The notes under the pieces were generated by a model. The model saw only the letters and a list, made by a program, of their open reading frames with translations, ran no database searches and had not been told where the DNA came from. DNA of 64,000 nt from positions 1 through 64,000 of the forward strand of contig JAFLSU010000008.1 in assembly GCA_022510765.1 (NCBI GenBank), given 5' to 3'. This document shows, one piece after another, positions 47,355 through 56,126 of this stretch (positions are counted from its first letter, which is position 1; every line of letters begins with the position of its first letter). A program made the translations under genes and the position numbers. This stretch comes from Christensenellaceae bacterium. GTDB taxonomy: Bacteria > Bacillota > Clostridia > Christensenellales > CAG-138.

Positions 47355-47383
47355 ATTATAACACATTTTTCTTTATTATTCAA
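47355..47383 (-). promoter_or_regulatory. Promoter of the retron (msr-msd and RT)
   Basis: On the minus strand TTGAAT and TATAAT are spaced by 17 nt, with an extended TGTGT just before the -10. The expected start lies at about 47347, the first base of a1. Confidence 0.8.
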
Positions 47384-47483
47384 TCGCCTGTTAAACAACG
47401 ATTTATCAAATTTTCCTTTGGAATAATCTACCAATAAATATTTTATACTTGCAACCATCAATAAGCGCAATTACGCGAAACGC

Positions 47484-47601
47484 AAATCTTTATTTTTTTT
47501 GACAAATATGTTATCATCTTAGACATTATTGAACAAGGAACGGGATCGAAATGAACATTAAGCGTTTTTTCGGCGATAAGAACTTCTACAAGACGGTGCT
47601 T
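47484..47601 (+). repeat. Right 118-bp direct repeat (MATE 5' region)
   Basis: Partner of 45106-45223. This copy has an intact TTGACA (47499-47504) and runs into the full MATE coding region. Sequence identity to the left copy stops at GTGCTT in codons 16-17. Confidence 0.9.
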
Positions 47602-48936
47602 GCCATCGCAGTACCCGTCATGATACAGAGCGGCATAACGCAATTTGTCAGCGTGCTCGACAACCTCATGGTGGGCAGGATCGGTACCGAACAGATGAGC
47701 GGCGTTGCAATATCGAACCAGCTTATTTTCGTATTCAACCTGTGCATCTTCGGCGGTCTTTCGGGCGCGGGAATATTTGGAGCGCAGTTTGCGGGCAAGG
47801 GTGATTCGGACGGGATCCGCCATGTATTCCGTTTTAAGCTCATAGTTTGTATTCTAATATGTGCGTTAGGGCTTTTGGTGCTTGGGTTTGCGAATGAACC
47901 CCTTATCAACCTTTTCCTTCACGAGGGCAGCGCGGAGGGCAATCTTGTTGCAACGCTGAACTACGGCAAGGATTATCTTCTCATAATGCTTATAGGGCTT
48001 GCGCCATATGCATTGGCTCAGTGTTATGCCTCGACCCTGCGTGAATCCGGGGAAACCGTCATACCCATGATCGGCAGCGGCTCGGCGGTGCTTATAAACC
48101 TCGTGTTTAATTATTTGCTCATCTTCGGTAAACTTGGTTTTCCGGAGCTTGGTGTCAACGGCGCTGCCATAGCGACGGTCATCTCCCGCTTTGCGGAGCT
48201 TGCGATAATGGGCATCTGGGCGCATGTGCGTAGGGATCGTTTTCCATTCTTTTCTGACGCATACCGCTCACTCCGACTGCCCCGTTCGCTTGCGCGCGAT
48301 ATTATCATCAAGGGGATGCCCCTGCTTGCAAACGAAACGCTTTGGTCGGCTGGCATGTCGATGCTTACACAGTGCTACTCCACCAGGGGGCTTGCTGCCA
48401 TTGCCGCTATCAACATAACCGGCACGGTTTCAAACCTTTTCAACGTGGTATACATGTCGATCGGCTCCAGCATAGGCATAATCGTTGGAAACCTCCTCGG
48501 AGCGAACAAGCTGGATGAAGCGCGAGAGACCGACACTAAGATTATTTCCATGAGCGTACTTGGGTGTTTCATATTTGGCGGATTGCTTGCCATTAGCTCG
48601 GGACTCATCCCCCAGCTTTACAATACGACTGACGAAGTCAAGGGACTTGCTACCTCCTTCCTTCTCATTTGTGCGGTTATGATGCCCTTCCATGCGTTCA
48701 CTCACGCCTGCTACTTTACCCTGCGTTCGGGCGGACAGACACGCATAACCATGCTTTTCGACAGTTGTTATGTATGGATCATCTGCATACCCGTTGCGTA
48801 TGTACTCAGCAGGTTTACGTCTATCGACATTGTATCCATGTACTTCATCTGCACAGCACTGGAGTTAATTAAATGCGTGATCGGATTCTTCTTTATAAAG
48901 AGCGGAAAATGGATGAAAAATATTGTTAAAACGTAA
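47551..48936 (+). CDS. MATE family efflux transporter
   Basis: 461 residues with twelve hydrophobic helices in two halves. The N-terminal pattern AVPVMIQSGITQFVSVLDNLMVGRIGTEQMSGVAISNQ is typical of bacterial NorM/DinF-like MATE exporters, which use Na+ or H+ gradients to expel cationic compounds. Substrate unknown. GGAACGGGATCG before the ATG gives only a weak ribosome site. The first 17 codons and leader are duplicated at 45106. A strong hairpin terminator follows. Confidence 0.93.
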   Translation: MNIKRFFGDKNFYKTVLAIAVPVMIQSGITQFVSVLDNLMVGRIGTEQMSGVAISNQLIFVFNLCIFGGLSGAGIFGAQFAGKGDSDGIRHVFRFKLIVCILICALGLLVLGFANEPLINLFLHEGSAEGNLVATLNYGKDYLLIMLIGLAPYALAQCYASTLRESGETVIPMIGSGSAVLINLVFNYLLIFGKLGFPELGVNGAAIATVISRFAELAIMGIWAHVRRDRFPFFSDAYRSLRLPRSLARDIIIKGMPLLANETLWSAGMSMLTQCYSTRGLAAIAAINITGTVSNLFNVVYMSIGSSIGIIVGNLLGANKLDEARETDTKIISMSVLGCFIFGGLLAISSGLIPQLYNTTDEVKGLATSFLLICAVMMPFHAFTHACYFTLRSGGQTRITMLFDSCYVWIICIPVAYVLSRFTSIDIVSMYFICTALELIKCVIGFFFIKSGKWMKNIVKT

Positions 48937-48982
48937 TCAGTTCATTGATTCATGCGTTTTGGAATGATCCCCAAATAACATT

Positions 48983-49036
48983 TTGAGCGCTTTAGGGGAC
49001 CTATTCGAAATCCCCAAAAGCGCTCAATTAAATTTT
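48983..49036 (+). terminator. Strong rho-independent terminator after the MATE gene
   Basis: TTGAGCGCTTT-A-GGGGA pairs with TCCCC-A-AAAGCGCTCAA (16 bp, one mismatch). The hairpin spans 48983-49027 and is followed by TTAAATTTTT. It also lies between the convergent MATE and aldo/keto reductase genes. Confidence 0.88.
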
Positions 49037-49053
49037 TAAGAACTTTAAACAAC

Positions 49054-50061
49054 CTACTCTCCAAATTCTTCAGCGGCTCTCTTGAGCATTTCCCTGATCG
49101 GAAGCCCGTACGGACAGCGCGGTTCACATTTTCCGCAGCCGATGCACGCGCTCGCCTTCACAGGCAGGCTCGAATATCTATCCTTTGCCCAGTCAGAAAG
49201 ACCGTAGCGTTCAAGATAGCCCGCAAAAAGAAATACGCTTGGTATGCCGATTCCAACAGTACATGGTGCGCAATAGTTGCACCTGCGGCAGAAATTGCCT
49301 GTAAGCGTCTCTCGAATCCTTACAATACGCTCGTTTTCTGCATCAGTAAGCGGTGAAAGATCGGAGCCTGCAACGGTGTTTATGCGCACTTCCTCCGGGC
49401 GATACATTCCCGGAATCACGACCGTAACATTCGGATTCGTAACGAGATAGCGCATTGCCGCCTCGCCGTCCTCTATCGCTCCCCCTGCCATTGGTTTCAT
49501 AGCAATGAACCCGATATTGCGTTCCCGACATTTATCAAGCAGGTACTCGCACTGACTTTCAACAATGTTATACGGGAACATTATCGTTTCGACCCAGTCA
49601 AGTTCTAGCGCACGTTCGAACACGGATAATGCATGAGCTGTAATGCCGATATGCCCTATTCTTCCATCCGCCTTGGCGGCAAGCAGTGCTTCAAGCGCAC
49701 CGCTCTCACCGGTGACGGTGTTCAGGTTCTCCATGCTTGGGTTATGAACCTGATACAGGTCGATATAGTCGGTCTTTAGATTGCGAAGGCTCGTTTCGAT
49801 ATCGTTTGCCATCGCTTCGGCCGTCCGCGCCATGCTCTTGGTTGCAAGAATGAACTTATCCCGCCTGTCTGCAATGGCGTTTCCTATAAGCTCCTCGCTT
49901 ATCGTGTAACCCCTCGCCGTATCGATGTAGTTTACGCCATATTCGATGAGCGTATCTATGAGTTCGTTCGCCCCCTGTTGATCGATTCGCTGGATCGGAA
50001 TTCCTCCAAAGCCAACACGCGAGACATGAAGCCCCGTTTTGCCTAAAGTTACATACTGCAT
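49054..50061 (-). CDS. Aldo/keto reductase with C-terminal Fe-S cluster motifs
   Basis: 335 residues. The AKR barrel has catalytic Asp47 and Tyr52 (YIDTARGYTISEE), Lys in ILATKS and His in YQVHNPS. The C-terminus adds cysteines typical of ferredoxin-type clusters: CRRCNYCAPC and CIGCGKCEPRCPYGLP. This AKR plus 4Fe-4S form is common in anaerobes and may use ferredoxin or NAD(P)H; substrate unknown. ATG 50061 gives the usual start. Confidence 0.9.
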   Translation of the reverse strand: MQYVTLGKTGLHVSRVGFGGIPIQRIDQQGANELIDTLIEYGVNYIDTARGYTISEELIGNAIADRRDKFILATKSMARTAEAMANDIETSLRNLKTDYIDLYQVHNPSMENLNTVTGESGALEALLAAKADGRIGHIGITAHALSVFERALELDWVETIMFPYNIVESQCEYLLDKCRERNIGFIAMKPMAGGAIEDGEAAMRYLVTNPNVTVVIPGMYRPEEVRINTVAGSDLSPLTDAENERIVRIRETLTGNFCRRCNYCAPCTVGIGIPSVFLFAGYLERYGLSDWAKDRYSSLPVKASACIGCGKCEPRCPYGLPIREMLKRAAEEFGE

Positions 50062-50199
50062 AATATGTCCCCCATGTTTAAGTTAATTATTACCTTTTTG
50101 TTGCTCCATTCCGCAGCTGCATATCGAGCACAAATCCATTTTAGCATAACTTAGTCATGATTTAAAGACCCGAAAATGCTCGAATACAATTGAAACCAT

Positions 50200-50529
50200 T
50201 CAACCAAGTTTGTCTCCGTTCTTTACGGTTTTGTCCGTGGTTATCAGCACTACTCCGCCTTCGCTGTAGGTCCCTAGAACCAGTACTTCGGACATGAAAT
50301 TTGCTATCTGTCTTGGCGGAAAATTGACAACGGCAAGCACCTGTTTCCCGATCAACTCCTCAGGCGTGTATTTCTCTGTGATCTGTGCGGATGATCTCTT
50401 TATGCCAATCTCATCGCCAAAATCTATTTGAAGCTGATAAGCAGGCTTTCTCGCTCGCCCAAACACCTTTGCATCCAAAATGGTGCCCACTCGGATATCC
50501 AACTTCATAAAACCATCAATTGTCGCCAT
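50200..50529 (-). CDS. csaA: CsaA-like tRNA-binding domain protein
   Basis: 109 residues, a single EMAP/tRNA-binding OB fold: LDIRVGTILDAKVFGRARKPAYQLQIDFG at the start, VVNFPPRQIANFMSEVLVLG in the middle. The size and motifs match CsaA, a dimer proposed to bind tRNA or act as an export chaperone. It sits between the AKR and PhzF genes, same strand. Confidence 0.9.
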   Translation of the reverse strand: MATIDGFMKLDIRVGTILDAKVFGRARKPAYQLQIDFGDEIGIKRSSAQITEKYTPEELIGKQVLAVVNFPPRQIANFMSEVLVLGTYSEGGVVLITTDKTVKNGDKLG

Positions 50530-50574
50530 CGTATATCCATCCTTTCAATTTAGGTACGCAGAACTTATCGTCCG

Positions 50575-51417
50575 TCACAGGCTCCGTTTACAAACCAAGC
50601 GGCCATAACCGCCGACAAATACGGAATCTATCACATCGTCATGGTATTCAATATTCACCTCAATTCGTGAAACTTCTCCGAGGTTATGGCCTTGTTCAAA
50701 CACATACTGTGTTTTCTTCTTATAATATTTAAAAAGATAGCAGGCTAAAGCGCAATTCGATGTTCCGGTTGCCGATTCTTCATCAATTCCATAGAGTGGA
50801 GCAAAATTCCTGCATATTGCCGTTACATTAGAATCCTTCGTTAAAGTAAAGGCATGCACTCCGACAACATCTTTCTCCATGCTTAAATCCGTCATGACTT
50901 CAAAATCCGGAGTCAATCCTTCCAAATGCTCCATTGTGTCAATAGGGAGCATAATATCCTTTAATCCCGTAGAAATTATCTGTATTGGCAAAGAATTATC
51001 AATAAATAGATCTTCTAAGCAGCCCGCAAACATATCGGGTTTTAAAACCTCAAAGCATTCCGGGCAATTCTGTTCCATGAATATCATGCCATTTTCTTTA
51101 ACATGGATTCTAAGTATCCCGGCCTTGGTCTCTATCTTATAATCCTGCTTTTCAAGCATATTTAATAGCTTAAGAATATAAAACGCAGCTATCGTAGCAT
51201 GGCCGCATAGCGGAACCTCATCCGTTGGGGTATAGTACTCCAGTTTATAATCCGCTGCGCTTGAATTCAACACAAAAGCAGTCTCGGAGTAGCCCAGTTC
51301 CCTCGCTATGCTTAGCTTTTGCGCAGCGGTTAAATCCGCCTCATTAATGACTACTCCGGCTTTATTTCCGCCACTACCATTCTTGCTAAAGGCGCTTGCA
51401 ACATATATATCCATCAT
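50575..51417 (-). CDS. PhzF family isomerase/epimerase
   Basis: About 280 residues with the PhzF-type double barrel: YVASAFSKNGSGGNKAGVV at the start with the catalytic Glu expected in ELGYSETAF, PLCGHATIAAFYIL, and ESATGTSNCALACYL in the second half. PhzF-like proteins isomerise diverse acids; no phenazine pathway is implied. The start is ATG 51417 or the adjacent 51414; TTG 51435 of the track is less likely. It follows the ProC-like gene by 32 nt. Confidence 0.88.
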   Translation of the reverse strand: MMDIYVASAFSKNGSGGNKAGVVINEADLTAAQKLSIARELGYSETAFVLNSSAADYKLEYYTPTDEVPLCGHATIAAFYILKLLNMLEKQDYKIETKAGILRIHVKENGMIFMEQNCPECFEVLKPDMFAGCLEDLFIDNSLPIQIISTGLKDIMLPIDTMEHLEGLTPDFEVMTDLSMEKDVVGVHAFTLTKDSNVTAICRNFAPLYGIDEESATGTSNCALACYLFKYYKKKTQYVFEQGHNLGEVSRIEVNIEYHDDVIDSVFVGGYGRLVCKRSL

Positions 51418-51449
51418 CCTCTTCTCTGCTTTCAATCTGCAAATATTGC

Positions 51450-52277
51450 TTAATATGAAAGCATTTCTTCATCGAACATCTTTTGTGCATTCATCGTTGT
51501 TATCCTGCACTTTTCCAAGGTCTTATCAAAAAGCTTGTCCGTGATCTTGGGTAAATGCTCCCGTATCACTTTAACGCCCTCTTCCGTAATTCCACCCTTT
51601 GTAGCAACTCTTAAAACTACATCCTCAAACGAATAATCATCCGCAAGCATCAGTTCGCCTGTTCCAACCATTGTCTTAAGGAGCATTTGAATGATCTCCT
51701 TATTAGAAATTCGGGTGCGTTTTTTTGCTGATGCAAAAAATTCGTTGAATATGGCAGCAATAAAGCCCGGCATGCAGCTTACCAAATCCGCACCAATATC
51801 AATTTCATTCTCCGGAAGTTCTATTACATCGCCCATGCAGCGAAGCAATTTGGCAAGATAAGCTTTGTCCGTTTCGCTTACCGCTTCATTGAAGCAAACC
51901 AATGTTTGCGATTTATTCACCTCCGCAGTTACCGCCGGAATTACCTTTGCGATTTTATTCCTGCAAACGGATTCCAGCTGTTCAAACGTGATGCTTCCGT
52001 TCAATGAAATAAGGAGCGTATCTTCACTTATCGCCTGCCTGATCTCCGAGAAAACCTCTCTCATTTCGGTGGGTTCGACGCAGATAAATATAATATCCGC
52101 TAACGAAGCCAGTTCTGCATTGCCCTCGCATACATTATATGTACCCTTCAAATGAGCGATTTTTTCCTTTGTTCTGTTTGAAACAAACAGTTCGATTTCG
52201 GATAATTCCTGAGCACGGGCTATTTTTTCCAAGATCATTTTACCCATACTGCCATAACCAATGATTCCTATTTTCAT
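51450..52277 (-). CDS. Pyrroline-5-carboxylate reductase-like protein
   Basis: 275 residues. The N-terminal Rossmann motif GIIGYGSMGKMILEKI, the segment SLNGSITFEQLE, and a C-terminal P5CR dimerisation-type helical domain (MLLKTMVGTGELMLADDYSFEDVVLRVATKGGITEEG) are seen. True ProC usually reads VASPGGTT at the last motif; here it is VATKGGIT. The order of domains also matches ComER-like paralogues, so proline synthesis is probable but not certain. AAGGAG lies just upstream. Confidence 0.8.
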   Translation of the reverse strand: MKIGIIGYGSMGKMILEKIARAQELSEIELFVSNRTKEKIAHLKGTYNVCEGNAELASLADIIFICVEPTEMREVFSEIRQAISEDTLLISLNGSITFEQLESVCRNKIAKVIPAVTAEVNKSQTLVCFNEAVSETDKAYLAKLLRCMGDVIELPENEIDIGADLVSCMPGFIAAIFNEFFASAKKRTRISNKEIIQMLLKTMVGTGELMLADDYSFEDVVLRVATKGGITEEGVKVIREHLPKITDKLFDKTLEKCRITTMNAQKMFDEEMLSY

Positions 52278-52295
52278 TTTTTCATCTCCTTGCTA

Positions 52296-52370
52296 TCAAA
52301 AATATGTCCACATTGTTTTTCGATTCAGTTTTCTTCTCTCCGCTCCGCTAGATATGCGATTCTTTTTCAT
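52296..52370 (-). CDS. Candidate 24-residue basic small protein
   Basis: Too short for the track. AAAGGAG is 8 nt before an ATG that opens a 24-codon frame (MKKNRISSGAERR start) with nine Lys/Arg and a C-terminal MWTYF. It ends 19 nt before the ProC-like gene. It may be a small protein or a translated leader; chance cannot be excluded. Confidence 0.35.
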   Translation of the reverse strand: MKKNRISSGAERRKLNRKTMWTYF

Positions 52371-52507
52371 AATTATTTCTCCTTTACACCTATCCTACAC
52401 ACTAGACATGCGTTTTGTGCTAATAGAGTTATTCGGCATGTTATTGTTAATCTAAAATGATTTCTAAAACACCTCTAAGTCACTTGTCGTGTTGAAAATA
52501 TATTTTG

Positions 52508-53323
52508 TCATTGATTGTCAAATTTTTGCACATATTTACATTTAGGAAAATTAGAACATCCATAGAATTGATTACCCGCATTTGCTCCTCTTTTCGCCGT
52601 TTTAAGAATAAGCTGACCCCCGCATTTTGGACACAAAACTATATCCTGTGATTTATTCGTCTCAGGTTTTGATTCATCCGTAATGCTTGGCGCGGGTATG
52701 GTTTTTTTATATTTTATATTAATGTTTGCAATATGGGCTTCTCTAGTTGCTGCATCAACATTAGTCAGGATTTTAAGCCTGTTATAGATTTCGTCTACCC
52801 TTTCATTCGATAGCACGTCCTCCGCATTTTCCCATATACTGCAAACCGTGGCATAAAGTCCGTCCCTCTTTATCACACGAGCATCCGCGCTATCCAAAGA
52901 TATCTTTTTCAATTCACAGCGTTCAGAAAATACAATTAACGAAAAGAGCGGAATCTCATCTTGCAGATACAAGCCCAACCATTTCATGTGCGTCCTGTTC
53001 TGTTTGATTGGATTATAAAATTGATTCTTTTCCTTGTTTGGTAACATTGCCGTCCAATAGGATGATTTCTCATTTCCAAAAATCCAACCTGAATAATTTT
53101 TGCTTTCGATAACAAAAATACCTTTTTGAGTGATGAATACAACATCAATTTCCGATGTCTCACCATTGTCTTTAGGAACATAAATATTCCTTAAGATTTT
53201 CCCCTTGCGGCCAAACAACCTGACGAAATTAAGTTCTCTCTCTGTAAGCTTCTCACCTCTACGACCTACCCAATTAGCGTCAAAAATTCTATCCAGTATG
53301 ATATCAATTAACCCTTTTGCCAT
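52508..53323 (-). CDS. NERD domain protein with topoisomerase-type zinc finger
   Basis: 271 residues. The N-terminal NERD (nuclease-related) domain has GRRGEKLTERELNF, the DVVFITQKGIFVIESKNYSG core (D...ESK, restriction-endonuclease-like) and further helical parts to about residue 190. The C-terminus holds a C4 zinc finger of the DNA topoisomerase I type (CPKCGGQLILKT...FYGCSNFPKC). A DNA-binding or processing role is likely. It is one of the AT-richer genes here and may belong to the accessory gene pool. Confidence 0.88.
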   Translation of the reverse strand: MAKGLIDIILDRIFDANWVGRRGEKLTERELNFVRLFGRKGKILRNIYVPKDNGETSEIDVVFITQKGIFVIESKNYSGWIFGNEKSSYWTAMLPNKEKNQFYNPIKQNRTHMKWLGLYLQDEIPLFSLIVFSERCELKKISLDSADARVIKRDGLYATVCSIWENAEDVLSNERVDEIYNRLKILTNVDAATREAHIANINIKYKKTIPAPSITDESKPETNKSQDIVLCPKCGGQLILKTAKRGANAGNQFYGCSNFPKCKYVQKFDNQ

Positions 53324-53504
53324 ATCTTCACCTTCTTTGTATTTCTATCATCGGTTTTTAAACGTAATTTTTCTGCAAATTCAACTTTTTTCTCTTATTG
53401 ATTACTCACATAATAATATCACAATAAGAAGTTTCTTTTTCGTGTTGGCAACAATCACAAATACTATTTGCCCCACATATAATAAAATCCAATACTCACT
53501 CCCC
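53324..53504. other. AT-rich spacer upstream of the NERD gene
   Basis: Part of a 351-bp stretch without a long gene. It should hold the promoter of the minus-strand NERD gene, but no box pair with good spacing was found. The rest of the stretch holds the terminator at 53505-53538 and the small ORF at 53585. Confidence 0.4.
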
Positions 53505-53538
53505 TAAAAAATTCTGTTGCTCTGTTTGCACAGAACAG
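53505..53538 (-). terminator. Terminator of the dnaE-pfkA-rlmD transcript
   Basis: On the minus strand CTGTT-CTGT-GCAA-ACAG-AGC-AACAG forms an interrupted stem followed by AATTTTTT. A second small hairpin, ACGGGA/TCCCGT, lies about 25 bp upstream in the same direction. Confidence 0.65.
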
Positions 53539-53584
53539 GCTCTATCGAATGATTTCACGGGAGTGTTCCCGTAAACTCCTCAAA

Positions 53585-53662
53585 TCATAAGCCTTTCCTT
53601 TCATCCCATTCACCTTTCTGCTCACCATATTCTTTCATTATGTCCCTTGCAGAGCGATTCAT
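53585..53662 (-). CDS. Candidate 25-residue charged small protein
   Basis: Between the methyltransferase stop and the terminator, an ATG preceded by GGTGAA opens a 25-codon frame (MNRSARDIMKEYG start), rich in Glu, Lys and Arg. The composition looks protein-like and it lies before, not after, the terminator. No homologue is known to me. Confidence 0.3.
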   Translation of the reverse strand: MNRSARDIMKEYGEQKGEWDERKGL

Positions 53663-53674
53663 AAAGCATTCACC

Positions 53675-55054
53675 CTATTTTTCCCATACAGTCCTTTCCC
53701 TTAACATCAATACTACCGTCTCAACATGATGCGTCATCGGAAACATGTCCACAGGCTGCACGGATTCTATACCATATCCGCCGTCAGCCAGTATCCGGCA
53801 ATCACGAGCAAGCGTTGCGGGATTGCAAGAAATATATGCAATGCGTGGAATATTGCTTGCGATTATTGCATCAAGTGCCGGCTTGTCCGCACCCTTTCGG
53901 GGAGGATCGAGCACCAAAGCATCGGCGTGTTTACCGTCTTCTATAAGTCTTGGAAGCAATGATTCCGCTTTTCCGCAGATAAACGATGCATTTGTGATGC
54001 CGTTTAACACCGCATTGCGCTTTGCATCCGAAACCGCGGATTCAACGCATTCTATACCAAGCACGGAGTTAACACGACCTGCCATCAGCAGTGAGATTGT
54101 GCCGATTCCGCAGTATAAATCGATTATATCATCGTTTGATGATAAATTCAATTGTTCAATAGCCTGCATATAAAGCCTAAGTGTCTGAATCGGGTTTACC
54201 TGTAAAAAGCTCTGTACGCTGACCTCAAACTTTAGCCCGGAAATTTTCTCAATTATGGTATCCACGCCAAAAATCGTTTTGTTATTGCGACCCAAAATGA
54301 GATTCGTATTGGATGGATTTACATTATGAATAATAGAGCGTATTTCCGGGACAGCGTTCGTAAGCATTTCTATGAGTTCCGTTGAATGCGGCAGCTTCCC
54401 CGTTGTTACGATGACTACCATCGCACCTCCTGCTGTTGTTCGCGCGACAACATGGCGAAGAATTCCCTCACGCGTACGCTCGTCATATGGTTGAATATGG
54501 AACCTGTTTGCCCATTCAGTTACGATACGAAGCACTTTCATCGAGATCTCATGCTGAATCATACATTCGGTTACGGGTATGATTCGATGACTCTTTTTCG
54601 CAAAATAGCCCGAAACGACTACATTCTCTTTCTCGGCGAACGGAAAACTTGCCTTATTGCGATATCGACAAGGCACTTCCATCCCAAGCGTTTGTTTTAC
54701 TTCGATTCCTTTAAAGCCGCCTATGCGCTCCATAGCGTCGCGAACCCGAGTTCGCTTGAATTCAAGCTGCGCATCGTAATTCATATGGAGCAGATCGCAG
54801 CCGCCGCACTCAGGATATGCGGCGCACTTGGTGAGCACCCGTTCCACGGCTTCCTCGTTTATCGAAAGCAGCTTTCCCTCGGCATAGGAATTCGTTACTC
54901 TTTCGATACGAACCTTCACCTTTTCGCCAACGAGAGCGAGAGGCACGAAAACAGCCATGCCGCAGTATCTTCCTATGCCCTGTCCTTCCGAGCCAAGCGC
55001 ATCGATGGTCAGTTCTATTTCGTCATTGCGCGAAAGTATTCTTGGACCGCTCAT
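53675..55054 (-). CDS. rlmD: 23S rRNA (uracil-5-)-methyltransferase, RlmD/RumA type
   Basis: 459 residues. An N-terminal TRAM domain (1-60) is followed by Fe-S ligands Cys77, Cys83, Cys86 (CAAYPECGGC) and a fourth in ECMIQH. The SAM-binding LYCGIGTISL, DPPRKGADK, and ISCNPATLARD with the catalytic Cys complete the set. It uses S-adenosylmethionine to make m5U in 23S rRNA; Gram-positive homologues may modify two sites (RlmCD). It follows pfkA by 24 nt. Confidence 0.92.
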   Translation of the reverse strand: MSGPRILSRNDEIELTIDALGSEGQGIGRYCGMAVFVPLALVGEKVKVRIERVTNSYAEGKLLSINEEAVERVLTKCAAYPECGGCDLLHMNYDAQLEFKRTRVRDAMERIGGFKGIEVKQTLGMEVPCRYRNKASFPFAEKENVVVSGYFAKKSHRIIPVTECMIQHEISMKVLRIVTEWANRFHIQPYDERTREGILRHVVARTTAGGAMVVIVTTGKLPHSTELIEMLTNAVPEIRSIIHNVNPSNTNLILGRNNKTIFGVDTIIEKISGLKFEVSVQSFLQVNPIQTLRLYMQAIEQLNLSSNDDIIDLYCGIGTISLLMAGRVNSVLGIECVESAVSDAKRNAVLNGITNASFICGKAESLLPRLIEDGKHADALVLDPPRKGADKPALDAIIASNIPRIAYISCNPATLARDCRILADGGYGIESVQPVDMFPMTHHVETVVLMLRERTVWEK

Positions 55055-55078
55055 ATGTTTTAATTTATCCTAATTCAA

Positions 55079-56041
55079 TCAAAATTTCGCCATGATCGTA
55101 TTAAGATCATAGAGCTTATCATCAAAGCGATCCTTCGTTTCGACCGCCTCGGTGAGCGATACATCAATAATGCTGTTTTTAGAGATGCCTACAGCCCTGC
55201 CGCCATTGTTGTCCGCAAGCAGTTCTACCGCGCGCTGACCGAACTTTGCCGCAAGCACCCTGTCGAATGCCGAAGGATTTCCGCCGCGTTGGATATAGCC
55301 AAGCACGGTAGCCTTAATTTCCACATCGGTATTCTCGCGAACGAATTTACAAAAGTCCTCCGCCTTTCCCGCGCCCTCAGCTATCATTACTATGCTCGTT
55401 AGCTGACCGCGAAGCTTGTTTGCGGCAAGCATATCGGCCGCCTCAGCCCATGGCATCGGACGCTCCGGTACGAGTATCAAATCTGCCGCTCCGCTTATTC
55501 CTGCCCATAACGCAATATCGCCGCATCTGTGACCCATGACCTCGATTACACCTACTCTGTCATGCGCCCGCATGGTATCGCGAATCTTATATATCTCATT
55601 CATGACATTGTTTACGGCGGTGTCAAAGCCGATCGTAAAATCGGTGTAGCCCATGTCATTATCTATCGTGCCTGGTATGCCTACCACAGGTATGCCGTAA
55701 CCGCTAAGAACATCCGCGCCTCGGAAGCTGCCGTCTCCACCGATGACGATAAGTCCTTCAATGCCATAGGCACGCAACACGTTTAGAGCTCTTTTCTGCC
55801 CTTCCTTGGTCTTAAATTCCTCGCTTCTGGCTGTTCGAAGTATGGTGCCACCCTTATGCATCTTGCTCTCGACATCAGCATGCCCGAGATAGTCGACCCT
55901 TCCTTCTATAAGACCCTTATAGCCATGATAGATGCCCATCACCTGCATATCCATATCCACTCCGGTCTTAAAGACCGAGCGGATCGCTGCGTTCATGCCC
56001 GGCGTATCCCCGCCGCTTGTTAAAACTCCGATTCGTTTCAT
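55079..56041 (-). CDS. pfkA: ATP-dependent 6-phosphofructokinase
   Basis: 320 residues, the standard bacterial length. Phosphorylates fructose 6-phosphate in glycolysis. Motifs: GGDTPGMNAAIR (10-21), GGDGSFRGA near 103, GIPGTIDNDMGYTDFTIGFDTA with the catalytic Asp in TIDND, and later ETKDRFD. The start is ATG 56041 with AGGA 9 nt upstream; GTG 56062 would add 7 residues. The dnaE-pfkA order is conserved in Firmicutes. Confidence 0.96.
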   Translation of the reverse strand: MKRIGVLTSGGDTPGMNAAIRSVFKTGVDMDMQVMGIYHGYKGLIEGRVDYLGHADVESKMHKGGTILRTARSEEFKTKEGQKRALNVLRAYGIEGLIVIGGDGSFRGADVLSGYGIPVVGIPGTIDNDMGYTDFTIGFDTAVNNVMNEIYKIRDTMRAHDRVGVIEVMGHRCGDIALWAGISGAADLILVPERPMPWAEAADMLAANKLRGQLTSIVMIAEGAGKAEDFCKFVRENTDVEIKATVLGYIQRGGNPSAFDRVLAAKFGQRAVELLADNNGGRAVGISKNSIIDVSLTEAVETKDRFDDKLYDLNTIMAKF

Positions 56042-56126
56042 TCTTATTGTCCTATCTTTCACCCAAGTAAAAGCTTCCTTTCTTGGGTACCAAGCTACTT
56101 TCTCGATACTTACTTAAAGCTCGTTA

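Noticed and set aside
45106-47601. Insertion sequence or integrative element
   Set aside because: No transposase, integrase or terminal inverted repeats. The flanking repeats are parts of the MATE gene, not short target duplications.
50575-51417. Phenazine biosynthesis
   Set aside because: A lone PhzF-like protein without other phz genes does not indicate phenazine production.
54386-55063. 225-codon plus-strand ORF
   Set aside because: Antisense to the rlmD-like gene, composition unlike a real protein.
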